64,000 nt of DNA from Pratylenchus scribneri (taxonomy: Eukaryota > Nematoda > Chromadorea > Rhabditida > Pratylenchidae): NCBI GenBank assembly GCA_030063045.1, contig JAQSEB010000055.1, positions 1,364,001 to 1,428,000 of the forward strand, written 5' to 3'. This document shows, piece by piece, positions 54,390 through 64,000 of this stretch. How positions within the stretch are numbered: position 1 is the first letter of the stretch; each line of letters starts with the position of its first letter. The position numbers were made by a program, and so were the translations under genes. The notes beneath the pieces were generated by a model that saw only the letters and a list, made by a program, of their open reading frames with translations, was not told the DNA's origin and made no database searches.

Positions 54390-55240
54390 GGATTTGAATT
54401 TTTCAAAATTCTTTTGTTAGAATCATATTCTCCATCAAAAAATACAGTCCTATATTTTTTATTTTGTTAATATACCCTCATACTGATTTTTTATGAATTT
54501 CTAAAAAATGGCCACAAAATTCAATTATGCCTAGGGTGTATTTGACATGTTTTGAGCTAGGATTTGAATTTTTCAAAATTCTTTTGTTAGAATCATATTC
54601 TCCATCAAAAAATACAAGCCTATCTTTTTTTATTTTGTTAATATACCCTCATACTGATTTTTTATGAATTTCTAAAAAATGGCCACAAAATTCAATTATG
54701 CCTAGGGTGTATTTGACATGTTTTGAGCTAGGATTTGAATTTTTTTTAATTCTTTTGTTAGAATCATATTCTCCATCAAAAAATACCATCCTATATTTTT
54801 TATTTTGTTAATATACCCTCATACTGATTTTTTATGAATTTCTAAAAAATGGCCACAAAATTCAATTATGCCTAGGGTGTATTTGACATGTTTTGGGCTA
54901 GGATTTGAATTTTTCAAAATTCTTTTGTTAGAATCATATTCTCCATCAAAAAATACAGTCCTATATTTTTTATTTTGTTAATATACCCTCATATTGATTT
55001 TTTATGAATTTCTAAAAAATGGCCACAAAATTCAATTATTCCTAGGGTGTATTTGACATGTTTTGAGCTAGGATTTGAATTTTTTTAAATTCTTTTGTTA
55101 GAATCATATTCTCCATCAAAAAATACAGTCCTATATTTTTTATTTTGTTAATATACCCTCATACTGATTTTTTATGAATTTCTAAAAAATGGCCACAAAA
55201 TTCAATTATGCCTAGGGTGTATTTGACATGTTTTGAGCTA
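54390..55240 (+). repeat. Boundary of regions D and E with hybrid cassettes
   Basis: The unit at 54560 fuses an R start (aagcctatc and T-tract) to a Q end (ttattttgttaat). The unit at 54731 has a private taccatcctat. The unit at 54901 ends ttattcc and 55071 is a taaattc Q unit. The higher-order order of region D is not seen to the right. Confidence 0.75.
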
Positions 55241-56600
55241 GGATTTGAATTTTTCAAAATTCTTTTGTTAGAATCATATTCTCCATCAAAAAATACAGTC
55301 CTATATTTTTTATTTTGTTAATATACCCTCATACTGATTTTTTATGAATTTCTAAAAAATGGCCACAAAATTCAATTATGCCTAGGGTGTATTTGACATG
55401 TTTTGAGCTAGGATTTGAATTTTTCAAAATTCTTTTGTTAGAATCATATTCTCCATCAAAAAATACAGTCCTATATTTTTTATTTTGTTAATATACCCTC
55501 ATACTGATTTTTTATGAATTTCTAAAAAATGGCCACAAAATTCAATTATGCCTAGGGTGTATTTGACATGTTTTGAGCTAGGATTTGAATTTTTCAAAAT
55601 TCTTTTGTTAGAATCATATTCTCCATCAAAAAATACAGTCCTATATTTTTTATTTTGTTAATATACCCTCATACTGATTTTTTATGAATTTCTAAAAAAT
55701 GGCCACAAAATTCAATTATGCCTAGGGTGTATTTGACATGTTTTGAGCTAGGATTTGAATTTTTCAAAATTCTTTTGTTAGAATCATATTCTCCATCAAA
55801 AAATACAGTCCTATATTTTTTATTTTGTTAATATACCCTCATACTGATTTTTTATGAATTTCTAAAAAATGGCCACAAAATTCAATTATGCCTAGGGTGT
55901 ATTTGACATGTTTTGAGCTAGGATTTGAATTTTTCAAAATTCTTTTGTTAGAATCATATTCTCCATCAAAAAATACAGTCCTATATTTTTTATTTTGTTA
56001 ATATACCCTCATACTGATTTTTTATGAATTTCTAAAAAATGGCCACAAAATTCAATTATGCCTAGGGTGTATTTGACATGTTTTGAGCTAGGATTTGAAT
56101 TTTTCAAAATTCTTTTGTTAGAATCATATTCTCCATCAAAAAATACAGTCCTATATTTTTTATTTTGTTAATATACCCTCATACTGATTTTTTATGAATT
56201 TCTAAAAAATGGCCACAAAATTCAATTATGCCTAGGGTGTATTTGACATGTTTTGAGCTAGGATTTGAATTTTTCAAAATTCTTTTGTTAGAATCATATT
56301 CTCCATCAAAAAATACAGTCCTATATTTTTTATTTTGTTAATATACCCTCATACTGATTTTTTATGAATTTCTAAAGGATGGCCACAAAATTCAATTATG
56401 CCTAGGGTGTATTTGACATGTTTTGAGCTAGGATTTGAATTTTTCAAAATTCTTTTGTTAGAATCATATTCTCCATCAAAAAATACAGTCCTATATTTTT
56501 TATTTTGTTAATATACCCTCATACTGATTTTTTATGAATTTCTAAAAAATGGCCACAAAATTCAATTATGCCTAGGGTGTATTTGACATGTTTTGAGCTA
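55241..56600 (+). repeat. Homogeneous run of eight caaa/Q monomers
   Basis: Eight 170-bp units at exact 170-bp spacing (55241, 55411 and on to 56431), all caaaattc with Q. The only difference I noticed is aaaggatgg in the unit at 56261. Such a run points to recent single-monomer amplification. Confidence 0.85.
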
Positions 56601-58977
56601 GGATTTGGATTTTTTTAAATTCTTTTGTTAGAATCATATTCTCCATCAAAAAATACAGTCCTATATTTTTTATTTTGTTAATATACCCTCATACTGATTT
56701 TTTATGAATTTCTAAAAAATGGCCACAAAATTCAATTATGCCTAGGGTGTATTTGACATGTTTTGAGCTAGGATTTGAATTTTTCAAAATTCTTTTGTTA
56801 GAATCATATTCTCCATCAAAAAATACAGTCCTATATTTTTTATTTTGTTAATATACCCTCATACTGATTTTTTATGAATTTCTAAAAAATGGCCACAAAA
56901 TTCAATTATGCCTAGGGTGTATTTGACATGTTTTGAGCTAGGATTTGAATTTTTCAAAATTCTTTTGTTAGAATCATATTCTTCATCAAAAAATACAGTC
57001 CTATATTTTTTATTTTGTTAATATACCCTCATACTGATTTTTTATGAATTTCTAAAAAATGGCCACAAAATTCAATTATGCCTAGGGTGTATTTGACATG
57101 TTTTGAGCTAGGATTTGGATTTTTTTAAATTCTTTTGTTAGAATCATATTCTCCATCAAAAAATACAGTCCTATATTTTTTATTTTGTTAATATACCCTC
57201 ATACTGATTTTTTATGAATTTCTAAAGGATGGCCACAAAATTCAATTATGCCTAGGGTGTATTTGACATGTTTTGAGCTAGGATTTGAATTTTTTAAAAT
57301 TCTTTTGTTAGAATCATATTCTCCATCAAAAAATACAGTCCTATATTTTTTATTTTGTTAATATACCCTCATACTGATTTTTTATGAATTTCTAAAAAAT
57401 GGCCACAAAATTCAATTATGCCTAGGGTGTATTTGACATGTTTTGAGCTAGGATTTGGATTTTTTTAAATTCTTTTGTTAGAATCATATTCTCCATCAAA
57501 AAATACAGTCCTATATTTTTTATTTTGTTAATATACCCTCATACTGATTTTTTATGAATTTCTAAAGGATGGCCACAAAATTCAATTATGCCTAGGGTGT
57601 ATTTGACATGTTTTGAGCTAGGATTTGAATTTTTTAAAATTCTTTTGTTAGAATCATATTCTCCATCAAAAATACAGTCCTATATTTTTTATTTTGTTAA
57701 TATACCCTCATACTGATTTTTTATGAATTTCTAAAAAATGGCCACAAAATTCAATTATGCCTAGGGTGTATTTGACATGTTTTGAGCTAGGATTTGAATT
57801 TTTCAAAATTCTTTTGTTAGAATCATATTCTCCATCAAAAAATACAGTCCTATATTTTTTATTTTGTTAATATACCCTCATACTGATTTTTTATGAATTT
57901 CTAAAAAATGGCCACAAAATTCAATTATGCCTAGGGTGTATTTGACATGTTTTGAGCTAGGATTTGGATTTTTTTAAATTCTTTTGTTAGAATCATATTC
58001 TCCATCAAAAAATACAGTCCTATATTTTTTATTTTGTTAATATACCCTCATACTGATTTTTTATGAATTTCTAAAAAATGGCCACAAAATTCAATTATGC
58101 CTAGGGTGTATTTGACATGTTTTGAGCTAGGATTTGAATTTTTCAAAATTCTTTTGTTAGAATCATATTCTCCATCAAAAAATACAGTCCTATATTTTTT
58201 ATTTTGTTAATATACCCTCATACTGATTTTTTATGAATTTCTAAAAAATGGCCACAAAATTCAATTATGCCTAGGGTGTATTTGACATGTTTTGAGCTAG
58301 GATTTGAATTTTTCAAAATTCTTTTGTTAGAATCATATTCTCCATCAAAAAATACAGTCCTATATTTTTTATTTTGTTAATATACCCTCATACTGATTTT
58401 TTATGAATTTCTAAAGGATGGCCACAAAATTCAATTATGCCTAGGGTGTATTTGACATGTTTTGAGCTAGGATTTGAATTTTTCAAAATTCTTTTGTTAG
58501 AATCATATTCTCCATCAAAAAATACAGTCCTATATTTTTTATTTTGTTAATATACCCTCATACTGATTTTTTATGAATTTCTAAAAAATGGCCACAAAAT
58601 TCAATTATGCCTAGGGTGTATTTGACATGTTTTGAGCTAGGATTTGAATTTTTTAAATTCTTTTATTAGAATCATATTCTCCATCAAAAATACAGTCCTA
58701 TATTTTTTATTTTGTTAATATACCCTCATACTGATTTTTTATGAATTTCTAAAAAATGGCCACAAAATTCAATTATGCCTAGGGTGTATTTGACATGTTT
58801 TGAGCTAGGATTTGAATTTTTCAAAATTCTTTTGTTAGAATCATATTCTCCATCAAAAAATACAGTCCTATATTTTTTATTTTGTTAATATACCCTCATA
58901 CTGATTTTTTATGAATTTCTAAAAAATGGCCACAAAATTCAATTATGCCTAGGGTGTATTTGACATGTTTTGAGCTA
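56601..58977 (+). repeat. Region E mixed ggatttgga, ttaaaattc and caaa units
   Basis: ggatttgga units (56601, 57111, 57451, 57960) lie among caaa units, with a two-unit repeat ggatttgga/aaaggatgg then ttaaaattc at 57111 and 57451. Single-A deletions in ccatcaaaaatac shorten units 57621 (169 bp) and 58640 (168 bp). The unit at 58640 is the first with the ttttattag variant. Confidence 0.78.
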
Positions 58978-60671
58978 GGATTTGAATTTTTCAAAATTCT
59001 TTTGTTAGAATCATATTCTCCATCAAAAAATACAAGCCTATCTTTTCATTTTTTTAAAATACCCTCATATTGATTTTTTATGAATTTCTAAAAATGGCCA
59101 CAAAATTCAATTATTCCTAGGGTGTATTTGACATGTTTTGAGCTAGGATTTGAATTTTTTTAAATTCTTTTATTAGAATCATATTCTCCATCAAAAAATA
59201 CAAGCCTATCTTTTCATTTTTTTAAAATACCCTCATATTGATTTTTTATGAATTTCTAAAAAATGGCCACAAAATTCAATTATGCCTAGGGTGTATTTGA
59301 CATGTTTTGAGCTAGGATTTGAATTTTTTAAATTCTTTTATTAGAATCATATTCTCCATCAAAAAATACAGTCCTATATTTTTTATTTTGTTAATATACC
59401 CTCATACTGATTTTTTATGAATTTCTAAAAAATGGCCACAAAATTCAATTATGCCTAGGGTGTATTTGACATGTTTTGAGCTAGGATTTGAATTTTTCAA
59501 AATTCTTTTGTTAGAATCATATTCTCCATCAAAAAATACAGTCCTATATTTTTTATTTTGTTAATATACCCTCATACTGATTTTTTATGAATTTCTAAAA
59601 AATGGCCACAAAATTCAATTATGCCTAGGGTGTATTTGACATGTTTTGAGCTAGGATTTGAATTTTTCAAAATTCTTTTGTTAGAATCATATTCTCCATC
59701 AAAAAATACAGTCCTATATTTTTTATTTTGTTAATATACCCTCATACTGATTTTTTATGAATTTCTAAAAAATGGCCACAAAATTCAATTATGCCTAGGG
59801 TGTATTTGACATGTTTTGAGCTAGGATTTGAATTTTTCAAAATTCTTTTGTTAGAATCATATTCTCCATCAAAAAATACAGTCCTATATTTTTTATTTTG
59901 TTAATATACCCTCATACTGATTTTTTATGAATTTCTAAAGGATGGCCACAAAATTCAATTATGCCTAGGGTGTATTTGACATGTTTTGAGCTAGGATTTG
60001 AATTTTTTAAATTCTTTTATTAGAATCATATTCTCCATCAAAAAATACAGTCCTATATTTTTTATTTTGTTAATATACCCTCATACTGATTTTTTATGAA
60101 TTTCTAAAAAATGGCCACAAAATTCAATTATGCCTAGGGTGTATTTGACATGTTTTGAGCTAGGATTTGAATTTTTCAAAATTCTTTTGTTAGAATCATA
60201 TTCTCCATCAAAAAATACAGTCCTATATTTTTTATTTTGTTAATATACCCTCATACTGATTTTTTATGAATTTCTAAAAAATGGCCACAAAATTCAATTA
60301 TGCCTAGGGTGTATTTGACATGTTTTGAGCTAGGATTTGAATTTTTCAAAATTCTTTTGTTAGAATCATATTCTCCATCAAAAAATACAGTCCTATATTT
60401 TTCATTTTTTTAAAATACCCTCATATTGATTTTTTATGAATTTCTAAAAAATGGCCACAAAATTCAATTATGCCTAGGGTGTATTTGACATGTTTTGAGC
60501 TAGGATTTGAATTTTTTAAATTCTTTTATTAGAATCATATTCTCCATCAAAAAATACAGTCCTATATTTTTCATTTTTTTAAAATACCCTCATATTGATT
60601 TTTTATGAATTTCTAAAAAATGGCCACAAAATTCAATTATGCCTAGGGTGTATTTGACATGTTTTGAGCTA
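58978..60671 (+). repeat. 1.69-kb block, copy 1 (offset 3,049 bp)
   Basis: Ten units start at 58978, 59146, 59315, 59484, 59654, 59824, 59994, 60163, 60333 and 60503. They include two cattttttt-cassette units at the start, the first with a one-A deletion (ctaaaaatgg), an aaaggatgg unit (59824) and ttttattag units. Confidence 0.83.
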
Positions 60672-61347
60672 GGATTTGAATTTTTTAAATTCTTTTATTA
60701 GAATCATATTCTCCATCAAAAAATACAGTCCTATATTTTTCATTTTTTTAAAATACCCTCATATTGATTTTTTATGAATTTCTAAAAAATGGCCACAAAA
60801 TTCAATTATGCCTAGGGTGTATTTGACATGTTTTGAGCTAGGATTTGAATTTTTTAAATTCTTTTATTAGAATCATATTCTCCATCAAAAAATACAGTCC
60901 TATATTTTTCATTTTTTTAAAATATCCTCATATTGATTTTTTATGAATTTCTAAAAAATGGCCACAAAATTCAATTATGCCTAGGGTGTATTTGACATGT
61001 TTTGAGCTAGGATTTGAATTTTTTAAATTCTTTTATTAGAATCATATTCTCCATCAAAAAATACAGTCCTATATTTTTCATTTTTTTAAAATACCCTCAT
61101 ATTGATTTTTTATGAATTTCTAAAAAATGGCCACAAAATTCAATTATGCCTAGGGTGTATTTGACATGTTTTGAGCTAGGATTTGAATTTTTTAAATTCT
61201 TTTATTAGAATCATATTCTCCATCAAAAAATACAGTCCTATATTTTTCATTTTTTTAAAATACCCTCATATTGATTTTTTATGAATTTCTAAAAAATGGC
61301 CACAAAATTCAATTATGCCTAGGGTGTATTTGACATGTTTTGAGCTA
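60503..61347 (+). repeat. Five consecutive 169-bp monomers of one subtype
   Basis: Starts 60503, 60672, 60841, 61010 and 61179 are spaced exactly 169 bp. All combine ttttttaaattcttttattag with agtcctatatttttc, a T-tract and aaaatac, and catattgatt. The only difference I noticed is aatatcctc in the unit at 60841. This is a recent local expansion of one hybrid monomer. Confidence 0.87.
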
Positions 61348-62026
61348 GGATTTGAATTTTTTGAAATTCTTTTGTAGAATCATATTCTCCATCAAAAAAT
61401 ACAGTCCTATATTTTTTATTTTGTTAATATACCCTCATACTGATTTTTTATGAATTTCTAAAAAATGGCCACAAAATTCAATTATGCCTAGGGTGTATTT
61501 GACATGTTTTGAGCTAGGATTTGGATTTTTTTAAATTCTTTTGTTAGAATCATATTCTCCATCAAAAAATACAGTCCTATATTTTTTATTTTGTTAATAT
61601 ACCCTCATACTGATTTTTTATGAATTTCTAAAAAATGGCCACAAAATTCAATTATGCCTAGGGTGTATTTGACATGTTTTGAGCTAGGATTTGAATTTTT
61701 CAAAATTCTTTTGTTAGAATCATATTCTCCATCAAAAAATACAGTCCTATATTTTTTATTTTGTTAATATACCCTCATACTGATTTTTTATGAATTTCTA
61801 AAAAATGGCCACAAAATTCAATTATGCCTAGGGTGTATTTGACATGTTTTGAGCTAGGATTTGAATTTTTCAAAATTCTTTTGTTAGAATCATATTCTCC
61901 ATAAAAAAATACAGTCCTATATTTTTTATTTTGTTAATATACCCTCATACTGATTTTTTATGAATTTCTAAAAAATGGCCACAAAATTCAATTATGCCTA
62001 GGGTGTATTTGACATGTTTTGAGCTA
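61348..62026 (+). repeat. Four units between the 1.69-kb copies
   Basis: The unit at 61348 carries ttttttgaaattcttttgtagaatc, a 169-bp form with a lost T and a gaaattc dyad otherwise seen in region A. It is followed by ggatttgga (61517) and two caaa units (61687, 61857), the last with ccataaaaaaata. Confidence 0.78.
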
Positions 62027-63720
62027 GGATTTGGATTTTTTTAAATTCTTTTGTTAGAATCATATTCTCCATCAAAAAATACAAGCCTATCTTTTCATTT
62101 TTTTAAAATACCCTCATATTGATTTTTTATGAATTTCTAAAAATGGCCACAAAATTCAATTATTCCTAGGGTGTATTTGACATGTTTTGAGCTAGGATTT
62201 GAATTTTTTTAAATTCTTTTATTAGAATCATATTCTCCATCAAAAAATACAAGCCTATCTTTTCATTTTTTTAAAATACCCTCATATTGATTTTTTATGA
62301 ATTTCTAAAAAATGGCCACAAAATTCAATTATGCCTAGGGTGTATTTGACATGTTTTGAGCTAGGATTTGAATTTTTTAAATTCTTTTATTAGAATCATA
62401 TTCTCCATCAAAAAATACAGTCCTATATTTTTTATTTTGTTAATATACCCTCATACTGATTTTTTATGAATTTCTAAAAAATGGCCACAAAATTCAATTA
62501 TGCCTAGGGTGTATTTGACATGTTTTGAGCTAGGATTTGAATTTTTCAAAATTCTTTTGTTAGAATCATATTCTCCATCAAAAAATACAGTCCTATATTT
62601 TTTATTTTGTTAATATACCCTCATACTGATTTTTTATGAATTTCTAAAAAATGGCCACAAAATTCAATTATGCCTAGGGTGTATTTGACATGTTTTGAGC
62701 TAGGATTTGAATTTTTCAAAATTCTTTTGTTAGAATCATATTCTCCATCAAAAAATACAGTCCTATATTTTTTATTTTGTTAATATACCCTCATACTGAT
62801 TTTTTATGAATTTCTAAAAAATGGCCACAAAATTCAATTATGCCTAGGGTGTATTTGACATGTTTTGAGCTAGGATTTGAATTTTTCAAAATTCTTTTGT
62901 TAGAATCATATTCTCCATCAAAAAATACAGTCCTATATTTTTTATTTTGTTAATATACCCTCATACTGATTTTTTATGAATTTCTAAAGGATGGCCACAA
63001 AATTCAATTATGCCTAGGGTGTATTTGACATGTTTTGAGCTAGGATTTGAATTTTTTAAATTCTTTTATTAGAATCATATTCTCCATCAAAAAATACAGT
63101 CCTATATTTTTTATTTTGTTAATATACCCTCATACTGATTTTTTATGAATTTCTAAAAAATGGCCACAAAATTCAATTATGCCTAGGGTGTATTTGACAT
63201 GTTTTGAGCTAGGATTTGAATTTTTCAAAATTCTTTTGTTAGAATCATATTCTCCATCAAAAAATACAGTCCTATATTTTTTATTTTGTTAATATACCCT
63301 CATACTGATTTTTTATGAATTTCTAAAAAATGGCCACTAAATTCAATTATGCCTAGGGTGTATTTGACATGTTTTGAGCTAGGATTTGAATTTTTCAAAA
63401 TTCTTTTGTTAGAATCATATTCTCCATCAAAAAATACAGTCCTATATTTTTCATTTTTTTAAAATACCCTCATATTGATTTTTTATGAATTTCTAAAAAA
63501 TGGCCACAAAATTCAATTATGCCTAGGGTGTATTTGACATGTTTTGAGCTAGGATTTGAATTTTTTAAATTCTTTTATTAGAATCATATTCTCCATCAAA
63601 AAATACAGTCCTATATTTTTCATTTTTTTAAAATACCCTCATACTGATTTTTTATGAATTTCTAAAAAATGGCCACAAAATTCAATTATGCCTAGGGTGT
63701 ATTTGACATGTTTTGAGCTA
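62027..63720 (+). repeat. 1.69-kb block, copy 2
   Basis: Starts 62027, 62195, 62364, 62533 and on to 63552 equal copy 1 plus 3,049 bp, with the same one-A deletion in the first unit. Differences: the first unit starts ggatttgga instead of ggatttgaa/caaa; a ccactaaa variant lies at ~63337; the last unit has catactgatt instead of catattgatt. Confidence 0.83.
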
Positions 63721-64000
63721 GGATTTGAATTTTTCAAAATTCTTTTGTTAGAATCATATTCTCCATCAAAAAATACAGTCCTATATTTTTTATTTTGTTA
63801 ATATACCCTCATACTGATTTTTTATGAATTTCTAAAAAATGGCCACAAAATTCAATTATGCCTAGGGTGTATTTGACATGTTTTGAGCTAGGATTTGAAT
63901 TTTTCAAAATTCTTTTGTTAGAATCATATTCTCCATCAAAAAATACAGTCCTATATTTTTCATTTTTTTAAAATACCCTCATACTGATTTTTTATGAATT
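63721..64000 (+). repeat. Last full monomer and truncated monomer at window end
   Basis: A caaa/Q unit (63721-63890) and a partial caaa unit with the cattttttt cassette (63891-64000). The array clearly continues beyond the window. Confidence 0.9.

Larger units (their letters stand above)
1..64000 (+). repeat. Satellite DNA array, ~170-bp monomer, fills the window
   Basis: Every line of the window repeats one unit beginning ggatttgaat and ending gagcta or ggtta. Unit starts follow at 1, 172, 342, 513, 683 and so on to the last at 63891, with spacings nearly always 168-171 bp. All copies have the same orientation; I found no inverted block. No gene, RNA gene, mobile element or non-satellite interval interrupts it. 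Base composition is about 26% GC. Stop codons recur in every frame of the monomer, so long frames do not exist. Arrays like this are known from centromeres and other heterochromatin of eukaryotes; that location is inferred here, not seen. I do not recognise the family. Confidence 0.98.

Noticed and set aside
1..64000. CRISPR array
   Set aside because: Repeats are ~170 bp and directly adjacent, with no short constant repeats separated by unique spacers.
1..64000. Human-type alpha satellite, because of the ~171-bp period
   Set aside because: The monomer sequence does not resemble alpha satellite as I know it, and there is no CENP-B box-like motif. Only the length agrees.
1..64000. tRNA-derived element or Pol III promoter, from ggatttgaat resembling a B box
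   Set aside because: The invariant CG-containing core of a B box is absent, there is no matching A box, and no tRNA-like fold is visible.
1..64000. Rho-independent terminators or promoters suggested by T-tracts and TATA-like runs
   Set aside because: T-tracts and tatat runs are part of every monomer in an A/T-rich repeat, with no GC-rich stem and no gene nearby.
1..64000. Telomere repeats or subtelomeric junction
   Set aside because: No short G-rich tandem motif is present anywhere in the window.

Overview
The whole 64 kb window is one uninterrupted tandem array of an AT-rich satellite DNA. The monomer is about 170 bp (individual units mostly 168-171 bp), and all copies lie head to tail in the same orientation. 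By my indexing there are roughly 376 units. A typical monomer (for example 30207-30376) has 44 G/C in 170 bp, about 26% GC. I saw no CG dinucleotide anywhere. There is no credible protein-coding gene, RNA gene, transposable element, telomere repeat or unique sequence. An array of this size and monomer length is typical of centromeric, pericentromeric or subtelomeric heterochromatin in a eukaryotic nucleus. I do not recognise the satellite family and cannot name the species; plants and insects both have AT-rich satellites of this length.

The array is a mosaic of related monomer types. Variation is concentrated in two short windows of the monomer: a dyad near positions 7-30 and an A/T-rich cassette near positions 56-90. 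The right half (about 97-165) is nearly invariant. Region A (1 to about 7,312) has its own monomer family (ccctagggta, ctacatc, ttattttattaat) and partly alternates two types as a dimer. One hybrid monomer (7,313-7,482) switches to the family that fills the rest (gcctagggtg, ctccatc, ttattttgttaat). Region B (7,483-23,346) is built on R-cassette monomers with interspersed Q-cassette ones and contains a 2,903-bp, 17-monomer block present three times. Region C (23,347-29,016) is irregular and ends in a chimeric 230-bp unit. Region D (29,017 to about 54,400) carries several generations of higher-order repeats: a 15-monomer 2,555-bp repeat, a 10-monomer 1,706-bp tandem duplication, and a block recurring in full or part at 29,017, 38,728, 46,395 and 52,520. 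Region E (about 54,400-64,000) is mostly simple runs of near-identical 170- or 169-bp monomers with one 1.69-kb duplication.

The picture is a satellite that has grown by repeated segmental duplication and local unequal exchange: old, diverged higher-order units sit next to young single-monomer expansions. The most informative features are the duplication boundaries, the rare marker variants that trace them (a 7-bp insertion, cctagtg, tatagcc, gagcaagg) and the conserved half-monomer that might be a protein-binding or nucleosome-positioning element. Block equivalences below rest on matching diagnostic variants and monomer start positions by eye, not on a computed alignment.
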